This document shows, in pieces, positions 25,041 through 33,853 of a stretch of 64,000 bases of DNA. Position numbers and translations under genes: made by a program. Origin of the DNA: Oceanicella sp. SM1341. Lineage in GTDB: Bacteria; Pseudomonadota; Alphaproteobacteria; Rhodobacterales; Rhodobacteraceae. The stretch covers positions 181,060 to 245,059 of the forward strand of contig NZ_QRGC01000004.1 of NCBI RefSeq assembly GCF_003448965.1, written 5' to 3'. The first letter of the stretch is position 1; every line of letters starts with the position of its first letter. Under the pieces are notes generated by a model that had not been told where the DNA came from, searched no databases, and saw only the letters and a program-made list of their open reading frames with translations.

Positions 25041-26113
25041 GCAGCAAGAACCGTTTCGGCTTCGACGTGCCCTCGGCTCCCGGCAGTTCCGGCGGCGTCT
25101 CGCGCAACCGCGGCGTGGGCCCGATGTCGGCGGCCGTGCGCGACGCGGCGGAAAACCTGCAGGAGAGCACCGAGGCCAAGATGGAGGCCCGCCGCCGCAA
25201 CGCCGCCGAGGCCAAGGAATATCGCGCGGCGCTCGAAGGCGGTCTGGTGCTGTCGCGCATCCCGCTCGACGAGGTGCGCCAGGACGACCTGCCGCGTGAC
25301 CGCCTCGACCTCGAGGCCGTCGCCAGTTCCGACGAGATGGACGAGCTGAAGGCCTCGATCCTCGCGCATGGCCAGAAGGAACCGGTGGAGCTGTTCCGCA
25401 AGCATGACGGCACGCTGCAGCTCAAGAAGGGCTGGCGGCGCCTCACCGCGCTGCGCCAGCTCCACGCCCATACCGGCGACGAGGCTTTCGCCACGGTTCT
25501 CGCCCGCGTGGTCGACCGCTCGGAGGAGCGCACGGCGCTCTACATCGACATGGTCGAGGAGAACGCGATCCGCGAAGACCTGACCTTCGCGGAGATGGCC
25601 ATGCTCGCCATCTCCGCGGCGGCCGATCCCGCCATCGCCGAGACATCGCCGGAAGCGCTGGTCGGCACGCTCTACGCCTCGCTGCACAAGATGAAGCGCT
25701 CGTACATCCGCGCTTTCGTGCAGCTTCTCTCGGCGCTCGGGGATGACCTGAAGTGGCCCAAGGCGGTGTCGCGAAACCTCGGGGTGGAAGTGGCGCGCCG
25801 GCTGCGCGACAACGCCGACCAGCTTGCTGATCTGCGCGCGCGCCTGGCAAGTGCGCAGGGCATCGACGAGCAGACGCAGATCCTGCTGGAGTTCGGCGCG
25901 GCGCCCGAGACGCCGGCTGCGGCCCCCGTGCGTGCGAAGGGTGCCGGCCGGGAAAAGTACGAGTTCCACCTCGGCAGCACCAAGGTGACGGCTCGCAAGG
26001 GCGAGTGCCGGATCAAGGACGATCTCGACTTCGCCGACATCGACCGCGACGTGCTGGAGGAGGCGGTTGCCGCCTTCAACGCCGTGGTGCGCTCGCGCCG
26101 GCAGGGGCGGTAA
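25037..26113 (+). CDS. parB: Centromere-binding protein ParB
   Basis: A 358-residue ParB. The ParB/Srx-like CTP-binding domain covers about residues 70-190 (SILAHGQKEPVELFRKHDGT, LKKGWRRLTALRQL and MVEENAIREDLTFAEMAML). A helical DNA-binding part and a C-terminal dimerisation segment follow. It is coupled to parA by a 4-nt overlap. Two palindromes immediately after the gene, the first including its stop codon, are the likely binding sites. Confidence 0.93.
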   Translation: MSSKNRFGFDVPSAPGSSGGVSRNRGVGPMSAAVRDAAENLQESTEAKMEARRRNAAEAKEYRAALEGGLVLSRIPLDEVRQDDLPRDRLDLEAVASSDEMDELKASILAHGQKEPVELFRKHDGTLQLKKGWRRLTALRQLHAHTGDEAFATVLARVVDRSEERTALYIDMVEENAIREDLTFAEMAMLAISAAADPAIAETSPEALVGTLYASLHKMKRSYIRAFVQLLSALGDDLKWPKAVSRNLGVEVARRLRDNADQLADLRARLASAQGIDEQTQILLEFGAAPETPAAAPVRAKGAGREKYEFHLGSTKVTARKGECRIKDDLDFADIDRDVLEEAVAAFNAVVRSRRQGR

Positions 26114-26188
26114 CCCACGGGTTACCCGGGGTGCGGAAAGGCGCCCCGGGGCGTCCGGGCAGGCGGGGTAACCCGCGGGTTACCCCGC
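26109..26188. promoter_or_regulatory. Two parS-like palindromes
   Basis: The core GGTAACCCACGGGTTACC lies at 26109-26126 and includes the parB stop codon. A second copy with core GGTAACCCGCGGGTTACC lies within a perfect 26-bp palindrome at 26163-26188. Both have 8-bp identical arms. Between them is a smaller palindrome, CGCCCCGGGGCG (26142-26153). The position directly behind parB and the symmetry argue for centromere sites. The core differs from the chromosomal parS of the TGTTTCACGTGAAACA type. Confidence 0.8.
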
Positions 26189-26258
26189 AGGACAGCCGGA
26201 GGCCGACGAAACAGGGGCCGTGCAGCAGCGCGGCCCTTGTTCTTTTGCGGCAAGAACA

Positions 26259-27323
26259 TTATAGGAACAGGATTTCACTCCCATTCCAGCTCTCCTTGTA
26301 GGCGGCGGTGGCGTTCCTGGGGTTGTAGAGCGGGAACAATTCCCACGCGCCGGAGAGCCCCGCGCCGAGATGACGGGTGGCCTCCGTCATGCTTTCACCG
26401 GCGGCGAGTGCGGCGCGGGTCTCGGCCACGAGGGCCGAGAGGTAGTCCCGCGTCGGCGCAAGGCCCTCGGGCCAGGGCAGGGACACCGGCCCGTGGCCCG
26501 GCACCATCCTCGCGCCGGGCCGACTGCCCAGGTCCTCGAGGACCGAGAGCCAGCCGAGCACGCTGCCGTCCAGCACCGGGGTGTGGCGGGCGAAGGCGAG
26601 GTCGGACAGCCAGAGCGTGCCGGTCGCCTCGTCCGTCACGATCAGGTCGTTGTCGGTGTGCGCGGTGGGCATCGCCTCGAGGCGCAGCACCCGGCCGCCA
26701 AGGTCGAGCGCGAGCGGCGCGCCGGGGCTGACGTGCAGCGCCCCGGGCGCCGAGGCCAGCGCGGCGGGCACGCGCGTGGCACCCCAGGCACGGGGCCCCA
26801 CCTGTGCCTCCCAGCCATGGGCATAGCTCTCCGCCCGGTTGCGCAGGGCGTCGGGCAGGCGGGCATGGGTGACCAGCCGCGCGCCCGCCTCGGCGAACAC
26901 TTCGGCGCCCAGCACGTGGTCCGGGTGCATGTGGGTGAGGATCAGCCAGCGCACCGGCAGGTCGGTGCGCGCGCGTATGGCGGTGAGCAGCGCCTCGCCC
27001 ATGTTGCGCGAGCCCCCGGCGTCGATCACCGCCACCGCCCCGGCGCCGATGACGAAGCCGACATTCGCCTGGTCTCCGCCGTTCGCGGGCGAAGGCTCCT
27101 CCACCGGCCCGGGATGAACGAAGAGCCCGGGAGCCACTTCCGTCACCTCCAGCGCGGGCAGGGTGCCGCAGCGCCAGCCTTGCGCCCGCAGGGCAGGGCG
27201 GTCCGCCACCCAGGCGCGGACTGCCGCCTCGGCGCCCGCGGGGCAGGGGGCGGCGGGCAGCATGTGCTCGGTGCAGATGTCGGGCCGGGCAGCGAGGCAG
27301 AGCGCGAGCAACAGATCGAGCAT
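26259..27323 (-). CDS. Quinoprotein relay system zinc metallohydrolase (MBL fold)
   Basis: A 354-residue metallo-beta-lactamase-fold protein with a short signal sequence. The metal motif HxHxDH is in ILTHMHPDHVLGAEVF (about residue 130), with later ligands in EAMPTAHTDNDLIV and MVPGHGPVS. The Cys-containing N-terminal part (DICTEHMLPAAPCPAG) and the context match the metallohydrolases that accompany PQQ-dependent dehydrogenases. It is divergent from a SoxYZ-like carrier of the same system. The start at 27323 has a GGAGGACC ribosome-binding site. The biochemical role is not established. Confidence 0.85.
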   Translation of the reverse strand: MLDLLLALCLAARPDICTEHMLPAAPCPAGAEAAVRAWVADRPALRAQGWRCGTLPALEVTEVAPGLFVHPGPVEEPSPANGGDQANVGFVIGAGAVAVIDAGGSRNMGEALLTAIRARTDLPVRWLILTHMHPDHVLGAEVFAEAGARLVTHARLPDALRNRAESYAHGWEAQVGPRAWGATRVPAALASAPGALHVSPGAPLALDLGGRVLRLEAMPTAHTDNDLIVTDEATGTLWLSDLAFARHTPVLDGSVLGWLSVLEDLGSRPGARMVPGHGPVSLPWPEGLAPTRDYLSALVAETRAALAAGESMTEATRHLGAGLSGAWELFPLYNPRNATAAYKESWNGSEILFL

Positions 27324-27475
27324 GGCAATGGTCCTCCCCGGGGGTCCTCCCGGCGGCGATCCTAGGCAGGGCCTCGCGCCGCCCGGCATGGGACCATCGT
27401 CGGATGGAGTGCGGCCGTCCCCGCGCTATACTGGCGCTCCGCCCGCGCAAGAGGCGAACAGGGGAGATCGGAGCC

Positions 27476-28282
27476 ATGCGCACCAGCAGGATCCTCGCGG
27501 CCGCCCTGGCGGTGGCCCTCGCCGGCCCGCTCGCCGCACAGCAGGCCGACAATCCCATGCAGCCGAGCGAGAGCTGGGACGCGCTGCGCCCCGATATCGC
27601 CGGCGATGCCGAGCTGCTGGACGGGGCAGGGGTGTTCAGCCTCGATGCCCCCTACCGCGCGCATGACGCGGCGCTCGTGCCGGTGCACGTGGTGCAGGAG
27701 GGCGGGGCCCGCATCGTGAAGCTCACCCTGGTGGTGGACGAGAACCCCGCCCCCGTGGTGGCCGAGTTCCGCTTCGGCCCGGCCATCGGCAGGCTCGACC
27801 TCGAGACCCGGGTGAGGGTGAACGAATACTCCAACATCCGTGCCCTGGCCGAGACCGAGGACGGCAGGGTCTACATGACCGGCCGCTTCGTGAAGGCCTC
27901 GGGCGGCTGTGCGGCGCCGGCGATGAAGGATTCGGTGGCCGCCGGGAACGCCCTGGGCCAGATGCGCCTGCGGGCCTTTGCGCCCGAGGCGCCGGGCGAG
28001 CGCGGCCTCGCCCAGGTGATGCTGCGCCACCCCAACTACTCGGGCCTGCAGCGCAACCAGGTCACCCAGCTATACATCCCGGCCCGGTTCGTGGACATGC
28101 TCGAGGTCCGACAGGGCGAGGAGACGCTCTTCACCATGACCGGCGGCATCTCCCTCAGCGAAGACCCCACCTTCCGCTTCGCCTACACCGACAACGGCGC
28201 CCCCTTCATCACCATCCGCGCCACCGACACCGACGGCGAGGTGTTCCAGGAGGCTTTCCCCTCGCCGGCCTTCAACGGCTGA
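27476..28282 (+). CDS. Quinoprotein dehydrogenase-associated SoxYZ-like carrier protein
   Basis: A 268-residue exported protein (signal peptide RILAAALAVALAGPLAA). The first half resembles SoxY, with the carrier-type cysteine in ASGGCAAPAMKD at about residue 144 but internal rather than C-terminal. The second half resembles SoxZ (VMLRHPNYSGLQRNQVTQLY). Such fused carriers are found with PQQ-dependent alcohol dehydrogenases and their metallohydrolases; their cargo is unknown. No quinoprotein dehydrogenase lies in this window. Start at ATG 27476 behind GGGGAGA. Confidence 0.88.
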   Translation: MRTSRILAAALAVALAGPLAAQQADNPMQPSESWDALRPDIAGDAELLDGAGVFSLDAPYRAHDAALVPVHVVQEGGARIVKLTLVVDENPAPVVAEFRFGPAIGRLDLETRVRVNEYSNIRALAETEDGRVYMTGRFVKASGGCAAPAMKDSVAAGNALGQMRLRAFAPEAPGERGLAQVMLRHPNYSGLQRNQVTQLYIPARFVDMLEVRQGEETLFTMTGGISLSEDPTFRFAYTDNGAPFITIRATDTDGEVFQEAFPSPAFNG

Positions 28283-28287
28283 AAACG

Positions 28288-28313
28288 CCGGAATCGCAAA
28301 ATCGCGATTCCGG
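28288..28313. terminator. Bidirectional hairpin between convergent genes
   Basis: CCGGAATCGC at 28288-28297 and GCGATTCCGG at 28304-28313 form a perfect 10-bp stem with a 6-nt loop. It starts 5 nt after the carrier gene and lies before the convergent small gene. A second, weaker stem CGAAAT/ATTTCG follows at about 28319-28337. Confidence 0.75.
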
Positions 28314-28357
28314 GATTCGCGAAATTCTCGGATTTCGGAATTTGCACCCCAGGGGCG

Positions 28358-28714
28358 TCAGAAGCAGCGCACCTCGGCCTCGGCCTGGGCCCGGCGCAGG
28401 TCGGCCACCACGCCCTTGGCCTCGGCGGAATTGCGCAGTGCCGCCACCCGCTCGCCGCCCATCTGGGTGACGGAGAGCACCGTCTCCGCCTCCTCGTAAT
28501 CGGTGAAGGGCAGGATGGTGGCGATCACGTCGATCGAGCAGGAGCAACGGCGCAGCATGTCCCGCGTCTGGCCGTTCGCGGCCATGCAGGCAAAGACGTA
28601 GTCGGCCCGCGTCTCGGTCGGGTAGTCGTTGAGATCGGCCGGGCTCTGCGGCAGGGCAGGGGCCCCGGCGAAGGCCAGCAGGCAGGCAAGGGCGGGGGCT
28701 GCAAGGCGGGGCAT
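28358..28714 (-). CDS. Small secreted cysteine-containing protein of unknown function
   Basis: A 118-residue protein with a signal peptide (ALACLLAFAGAPALPQS). The mature part has four cysteines: one in DYVFACMAANGQ, two in LRRCSCSID and one next to the C-terminus (VRCF). The pattern suggests disulfides or a metal site in the periplasm. I do not recognise a characterised family. It lies between the quinoprotein relay genes and a two-component system and is the last gene of the minus-strand group. Confidence 0.75.
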   Translation of the reverse strand: MPRLAAPALACLLAFAGAPALPQSPADLNDYPTETRADYVFACMAANGQTRDMLRRCSCSIDVIATILPFTDYEEAETVLSVTQMGGERVAALRNSAEAKGVVADLRRAQAEAEVRCF

Positions 28715-28716
28715 GC

Positions 28717-29397
28717 TCAGTTCTCCTCGACACGTTCGAGCGTGGCGCGCTCGCGGTAGGTCACCGGGCCCTGCGCCGGCTCGGGCGTGCTGGCCGAGAG
28801 CAGCAGCATGCCGCCCGGCACCGCGTCGGACACGATGAAGCGCAGCTCCAGCCCGGCGAAATCGCCCATCCGCTCGCGGTTCGGGTCGTCGGCGAAAGGG
28901 GTGAAGGTGAGCTCGGTCGCGGCCAGCTTCCGGCCGTCGAACTCCGCCTCCACCGGGCGGGCGCTGCCGCCGCGGAACAGCGCGTCCTTGAAGCGGTTGC
29001 GGATGTAGAACGGGCTGCCGCCGGTGACCGAGGCCATGGCGCGCAGGCTCGATTCGAGGAAGGTCATCAGCACCGGGTTACCCCCGCTGCCAGGGAAGGG
29101 GTTCAGCTCGCGCAAGCCCGTGCCCTCCTGCAGGGTGAGCAGCGCCTCGCGGCCCGTGGTGCCCGCGTCGCCCGGCGGCGCGTCGCGCAGCGCGAGCGCG
29201 ATGCTGCCGGTGTCGAAGGGGCGCAGCTGCTCCTGCGGCCCGGTGCCCTCGCGGGTGAAATCGTAGTGCAGCGTCGTGCCCACCGCCACGGGCGCGAGGG
29301 CGTCCGCATCGAACAGCAGTTCCCCCGCTTCGTCGCCGGATGCGGGCGAGCCGAGCGCGAGCGCCGCGGCAAGGGCGAGGATGGCCGGTCTGATCAT
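28717..29397 (-). CDS. Secreted protein of unknown function
   Basis: A 226-residue protein with a signal peptide ending near ALGSPASGDEA. The mature part looks rich in beta strands (VGTTLHYDFTREGTG, ELRFIVSDAVPGGMLLLSA) and lacks cysteines. No family was recognised. It overlaps the response-regulator gene by 4 nt (ATGA at 29394-29397), so it is probably translated together with the two-component system and may act in the same pathway. Confidence 0.75.
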   Translation of the reverse strand: MIRPAILALAAALALGSPASGDEAGELLFDADALAPVAVGTTLHYDFTREGTGPQEQLRPFDTGSIALALRDAPPGDAGTTGREALLTLQEGTGLRELNPFPGSGGNPVLMTFLESSLRAMASVTGGSPFYIRNRFKDALFRGGSARPVEAEFDGRKLAATELTFTPFADDPNRERMGDFAGLELRFIVSDAVPGGMLLLSASTPEPAQGPVTYRERATLERVEEN

Positions 29398-30074
29398 TCC
29401 GAAGTCTCCATGAGCACGAACCCCCTTCCCCTTACCGTTCTGAGGTCGAGGCCGAAATCCGACATTGGTGCCAGCTTGCGGCGCAGGTAGCCGATGTAGA
29501 CATCGACAACATTCTCCGAGCTGCCCCCGGTTCCGGCCCAGAGCGTGTCGAAGATCTCGCCGCGCGAGAGGATCCGGCCGCGGTGCTCCATCAGCAGGCC
29601 CAGCAGCAGCCCTTCCCGGTCGGTGAGTTGCACGCTGCGGGTGGGGCCGATGGCGAGGCGGCGCTCGGGGTCGTAGCTCAGCCGCGGCCCGGGAGAGGCA
29701 GGGCCGGCGCGGCGGCGGGCCTGCACGCGGATGCGCGCCGCGAGGTCGGCGAGATCGAACGGCTTGGCGACGTAGTCGTCGGCGCCCGCCTCCAGCCCCT
29801 CGGCCCGGTCGTCCACGCCGGAGAGGGCGGAGAGCATCACGATGGGCGCGGTCATGCCGGCCCGGCGCAGGGCGCGCACCAGGTCGCGGCCGTCCTCGCT
29901 GCCCAGCATCACGTCGATCACCGCGGCGGAGAAGCCGCGCTCGCGGCCCATGCGCAGGGCGGTGCCCGCGTCATGCGCCACCATCACCTCGAAGCCGGCC
30001 CGCCCCAGCCCGCGCTGCAGGGCGGAGGCGATGTCCTCGTCGTCCTCGGCCACCAGCACCGGAAGCTCGCTCAT
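29394..30074 (-). CDS. OmpR-family response regulator
   Basis: A 226-residue regulator. The receiver domain has the acidic pocket EDDED near the start, the phosphorylated Asp in AAVIDVMLGSEDG and the Lys in DDYVAKPFDL. The C-terminal winged helix is of the OmpR/PhoB type (DVYIGYLRRKLAPMSDFG). The start at 30074 overlaps the kinase stop by 4 nt. It probably controls the nearby quinoprotein-associated genes, judged from position only. Confidence 0.9.
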   Translation of the reverse strand: MSELPVLVAEDDEDIASALQRGLGRAGFEVMVAHDAGTALRMGRERGFSAAVIDVMLGSEDGRDLVRALRRAGMTAPIVMLSALSGVDDRAEGLEAGADDYVAKPFDLADLAARIRVQARRRAGPASPGPRLSYDPERRLAIGPTRSVQLTDREGLLLGLLMEHRGRILSRGEIFDTLWAGTGGSSENVVDVYIGYLRRKLAPMSDFGLDLRTVRGRGFVLMETSE

Positions 30075-31654
30075 CGCCCGCCCTCCGCGCCGGCGGGGGG
30101 CAGGGCGAGGGTCACCCGCGTGCCGCGCCCCTCCTCCACCGGGCTCTCGAGCGTGATCTCGCCGCCGTGCTGCTCCATCACCCATGCGGCGAGCGCGAGC
30201 CCCACGCCGAAGCCGGTGCCGGCCCGGGCATCGCTGCCGCGCGCGTGGCGTGTGAAGATGCGCTGCTGATCGGACATCGGCACGCCTTCCCCCCTGTCGG
30301 TTATCGTTGCCTCCATCCTATCGCCTCGCGGCCCCGCGGCAACGGTGATCGTGCTGCCGCGCGGCGCGTGGCGCACCGCGTTGTCGATCACGCCGGAGGC
30401 GACCTGGCGCAGCCAGTCCCGGTCGCCCTCCACGGTGAGGCCGGGGGCGAGCCGCGCCTCGATCTCCACCCCCTGCCGGCGGGCGAGGGGGCTCGCGTCC
30501 TCGATCGCGTCGGCGAGGGCGGGGGCGAGGTCGAAGGGTTCGCGCACCAGCTCGATGCGGCCGCTCTCCGAGCGCGCGATGCGCAGCAGGTCGTCGATGC
30601 GCCGCGCCAGCCGCCGGGCGCGCTGGCCGATCAGCCGGAAGCCGGCCTTCGCCTCCGCCTCGGGCAGGGGGGGCTCGGCCGCGCCGATATCGGCCTCCGC
30701 GAGGATCACGGTGAGCGGGGTGCGCAGCTCGTGGCCGACGTCGGAGAAGAAGCGCCGGCGTTCGCTGTCCACCCGCTCGAGCCGGGCGTTCGCGGCGCTC
30801 AGCTCGGCCGTGCGGTCCGAGACCAGGGTCTCGAGCCGGGCGCGGTCGCGGTCCACCGCGGCGCGGCGGCGGCGCACCCGGGCGGCGGCGCGGTTGATCT
30901 GCGCGAGCACGAGGCCGAGCTCGTCGCGCCGGTCGGGCGGCAGGAGGCGGGCGTCGGAGCGCCCGATCGCTGCCGCCGCGTCGGCCACGCGCTGCAGCCG
31001 CCGCGACAGCGGGCGCACCAGCAGCACGTAGAACCCGGCGAGCGCGGCGGCGGCGAACAGCGCCGCCCCCGCCGCCAGCCGGCGCAGGCGCTGGCCCAGG
31101 GCGGTGATCTCGCGGCCCACCTCGTCACGCGCGCGGCGGTCTTCCTCGATGGCCTGGTTTAGCAGCGGCGAGAAGCGGGTGGCGAAGCCGTCGAGCAGGC
31201 TGCGCATGGTCCCGCTGTCGGCGGTGCCGGCGGCCTCGCGGGCGAGCGCGGCGAAGGTGGCGCGCATGCGTGCGAGCCCGATGCTGCGCGAGGCGCGGCG
31301 CATCTGCTCCACCTCGGTGCGCCCGGCGGCGACATCCGCGCCCATGCCGGCCGCCACCCGGGCGAAGGCCGCGTCCACCACCGTGCCGCGGGTCTCGAGC
31401 CGGGCGCGGCGCTCGGCCTCCGGCGTGGGCACGGTCACCCCCTCCATCGCGACCACGGCGAATTCCCCCACCCGGGCGGAGAGCATGGCCAGCGAGTCGA
31501 GCCGCGCCTCGGCCGCCTTGTCGAGGGCGATGAGCGTGCTGATGCGCCCCACGCCCCAGGCCGCGAGCCCCGCGCCCGCGAGCGCCGCGAGCGCGATCAG
31601 CCCGGCCGCGGCCACCAGCCGCATCCTCAGCGACAGCCGCCATCTGCGATGCAT
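30071..31654 (-). CDS. Sensor histidine kinase
   Basis: A 527-residue membrane kinase. Two transmembrane segments (VAAAGLIALAALAGAGLAAW at about 14-33 and GAALFAAAALAGFYVLLV at about 193-210) flank a helical periplasmic domain. HAMP-like and coiled segments follow. The H-box is DVGHELRTPLTVIL (His308), and the ATPase domain has N (GVIDNAVRHAP), G1 (DRGEGVP) and G2 (GFGVGLALA) boxes. It pairs with the downstream OmpR-type regulator. The signal is unknown. Confidence 0.9.
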   Translation of the reverse strand: MHRRWRLSLRMRLVAAAGLIALAALAGAGLAAWGVGRISTLIALDKAAEARLDSLAMLSARVGEFAVVAMEGVTVPTPEAERRARLETRGTVVDAAFARVAAGMGADVAAGRTEVEQMRRASRSIGLARMRATFAALAREAAGTADSGTMRSLLDGFATRFSPLLNQAIEEDRRARDEVGREITALGQRLRRLAAGAALFAAAALAGFYVLLVRPLSRRLQRVADAAAAIGRSDARLLPPDRRDELGLVLAQINRAAARVRRRRAAVDRDRARLETLVSDRTAELSAANARLERVDSERRRFFSDVGHELRTPLTVILAEADIGAAEPPLPEAEAKAGFRLIGQRARRLARRIDDLLRIARSESGRIELVREPFDLAPALADAIEDASPLARRQGVEIEARLAPGLTVEGDRDWLRQVASGVIDNAVRHAPRGSTITVAAGPRGDRMEATITDRGEGVPMSDQQRIFTRHARGSDARAGTGFGVGLALAAWVMEQHGGEITLESPVEEGRGTRVTLALPPAGAEGGR

Positions 31655-31786
31655 CGGCCGTAATCCTCCCCGTTTTTCCGATCACAGAGCATGAAATCGG
31701 CCGCCGGGGAAGGGGCAGGCGCCGAAGTGCTTGGCTTTCGCCCGCTTTCCCGCGATTGTGCGCGCCCGGATGACAGGAGGCAATGC

Positions 31787-32671
31787 ATGCAGAAGCACAG
31801 CGAAAGCCGGAGCCCGGACCGGACACAGACCGGCCCCGTCCTCGTGCCGATGAGCCCCGCGCGGCTGGAGGGCGCGGTGGCGCTGTCGCGCGCGGTGGGC
31901 TGGTCACACCGCGCGGAGGACTGGGGGCTGGTGGCCGGGCTGTCGCAGGGGCTGGTGGCGCTCGAGGGCGAGCGCGTGGTGGGCTCGATCCTGCGCACCG
32001 CCTTCGCGCCCGGGCATGCACGCATCTCGATGGTCATCGTCGACCCCACGCGCCAGGGGCGCGGCATCGGGCGCAGGCTGCTGCGCGGGGTGATGGAGGG
32101 CGACACCAGCTCCTACGGCCTCACCGCGACCGACGAGGGCCTGGCCCTCTACCGCTCCGAGGGGTTCGAGCCCACGGACCCGGTGCACCAGCACCAGGGC
32201 GCCGCGCCGCGCGCCCTGCCGCCCGCCGGCCCGCGCCGGGCGGCGCCGGGGCAGCTCGCCGCGCTCTGCGCCCTCGACCGCGCCGCGACCGGGCTCGACC
32301 GCTCCGCCCTGCTCGGCCTGCTGATGCAGCGCGGCGAGGTCTTCGTCGAAGGACCGGAGGAGGCGCCGGAGGGCTATGCCGTGCGCCGCTGCTTCGGGCG
32401 CGGCACGCTGGTGGGGCCGGTGGTCGCCACCGCGCGCGAGACCGCCTTCCGCCTCGCCGCCCATGCGCTGCTCTGCGGCGGGCCGGGCGGCTTCGTGCGC
32501 ATCGACTGCACGCGCGCCGGCGGGCTCTCGCCCCTCGTCTCCGGGCTCGGCCTGCCGGGCAAGGACGGCGGCACGCAGATGATTGCGGGCCCCGGGGTGC
32601 TGCGCCCGCAGCCCGCGCGCGGCGCAGGCGCGCCGCGGGTGTTCGCCCTGTCGAGCCAGGCGCTCGGCTGA
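31787..32671 (+). CDS. GNAT-family N-acetyltransferase with a second C-terminal domain
   Basis: A 294-residue protein. The N-terminal GNAT domain has the acetyl-CoA loop in VDPTRQGRGIGRRLL. The C-terminal 140 residues match the extra domain of YitH-type acetyltransferases (Acetyltransf_18). The start at ATG 31787 is preceded by a perfect AGGAGG at 31775-31780; an ATG four bases earlier is out of frame. Substrate unknown. Confidence 0.85.
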   Translation: MQKHSESRSPDRTQTGPVLVPMSPARLEGAVALSRAVGWSHRAEDWGLVAGLSQGLVALEGERVVGSILRTAFAPGHARISMVIVDPTRQGRGIGRRLLRGVMEGDTSSYGLTATDEGLALYRSEGFEPTDPVHQHQGAAPRALPPAGPRRAAPGQLAALCALDRAATGLDRSALLGLLMQRGEVFVEGPEEAPEGYAVRRCFGRGTLVGPVVATARETAFRLAAHALLCGGPGGFVRIDCTRAGGLSPLVSGLGLPGKDGGTQMIAGPGVLRPQPARGAGAPRVFALSSQALG

Positions 32672-32746
32672 GCGCGGCTTGCGCGCCGTGGCCTGCCGTG
32701 GCACCCATGGCTCCCCGGCCGCCCAGGCCCGGCAGGAGAGGCAGTG

Positions 32747-33814
32747 ATGAAGAGCTACGAGATTTCGGTGATCCCCGGTGACGGCATCGGCAACGAGGTG
32801 ATGCCCGAGGGCATCCGGGTGCTGGAGGCGGCGGCGAAACGCTTCGGCTTCGAGCTCCGCCAGACCTGGCACGAGTTCGCCTCCTGCGCGTATTACGCGA
32901 AGCACGGCCGGATGATGCCGGAGGACTGGAAGGACCGGCTCTCGGGCACCGACGCGATCTTCTTCGGCGCCGTCGGCTGGCCGGACACCGTGCCCGACCA
33001 TGTCTCGCTCTGGGGCTCGCTGCTGCAGTTCCGCCGCGAGTACGACCAGTACATCAACCTGCGCCCGGTGCGGCTGATGGAGGGCGTGCCCTCGCCGCTC
33101 GCGGGGCGCAAGGCCGGCGACATCGACTTCTGGGTGGTGCGCGAGAACACCGAGGGCGAATACACCTCGCTCGGCGGGCGCATGTACCCCGGCACCGAGC
33201 GCGAGATCGTCATCCAGGAAACGGTGATGAGCCGGCACGGCATCGACCGGGTGCTGAAATACGCCTTCGAGCTGGCGATGACCCGGCCGCGCCGCCGCCT
33301 CACCTCGGCCACCAAGTCGAACGGCATCTCCATCTCGATGCCCTACTGGGACGAGCGGGTGGAGGAGATGGCGAAGGCCTACCCGGACATCACCTGGGAC
33401 AAGTACCACATCGACATCCTCACCGCGAATTTCGTGCTCCACCCGGACCGGTTCGACGTGGTGGTGGCCTCGAACCTCTTCGGCGACATCCTGTCGGACC
33501 TCGGGCCGGCCTGCACCGGCACCATCGGCATTGCACCCTCGGGCAACATCAACCCCGAGGGCCGCTTTCCCTCGCTCTTCGAGCCGGTGCACGGCTCGGC
33601 GCCCGACATCGCCGGGCAGGGCATCGCGAACCCGGTGGGACAGATCTGGTCGGCGGCGATGATGCTCGAGCATCTCGGAGAGCCGGAAGCCGCCGCCGCC
33701 ATCATGGAAGCGGTGGCCGAGGCGCTCAGAACCCCCGCCACCCGCACCCGCGACCTGGGCGGCTCCGCCTCCACCGAGGCCTGCGGCAAGGCGATCGCGG
33801 AGATGCTGGCCTGA
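32747..33814 (+). CDS. ttuC: Tartrate dehydrogenase/decarboxylase
   Basis: A 355-residue member of the isocitrate/isopropylmalate dehydrogenase family. The N-terminal VIPGDGIGNEVMPEGIRVLE, the substrate-binding arginines in LLQFRREYDQYINLRPVRL and ENTEGEYTSLGG, the metal-binding Asp in NLFGDILSDLGPACTG and the NAD-binding FEPVHGSAPDIAGQG are all clear. The LW..LLQFRR..QY.NLRP pattern is typical of tartrate/D-malate dehydrogenases rather than LeuB. It would convert tartrate or D-malate with NAD. ATG 32747 is preceded by AGGAG; a GTG three bases upstream is an alternative. Confidence 0.88.
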   Translation: MKSYEISVIPGDGIGNEVMPEGIRVLEAAAKRFGFELRQTWHEFASCAYYAKHGRMMPEDWKDRLSGTDAIFFGAVGWPDTVPDHVSLWGSLLQFRREYDQYINLRPVRLMEGVPSPLAGRKAGDIDFWVVRENTEGEYTSLGGRMYPGTEREIVIQETVMSRHGIDRVLKYAFELAMTRPRRRLTSATKSNGISISMPYWDERVEEMAKAYPDITWDKYHIDILTANFVLHPDRFDVVVASNLFGDILSDLGPACTGTIGIAPSGNINPEGRFPSLFEPVHGSAPDIAGQGIANPVGQIWSAAMMLEHLGEPEAAAAIMEAVAEALRTPATRTRDLGGSASTEACGKAIAEMLA

Positions 33815-33823
33815 CGGCCGGCA

Positions 33824-33847
33824 GCGCCCCCGGGGCCCCGGGGGCGC
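33824..33847. terminator. Perfect 24-bp palindrome between convergent genes
   Basis: GCGCCCCCGGGG at 33824-33835 is followed directly by its inverse CCCCGGGGGCGC. It lies between the ends of ttuC and the FNT channel gene and can act as a terminator in both directions. No T-tract on either side. Confidence 0.7.
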
Positions 33848-33853
33848 GCGCCT

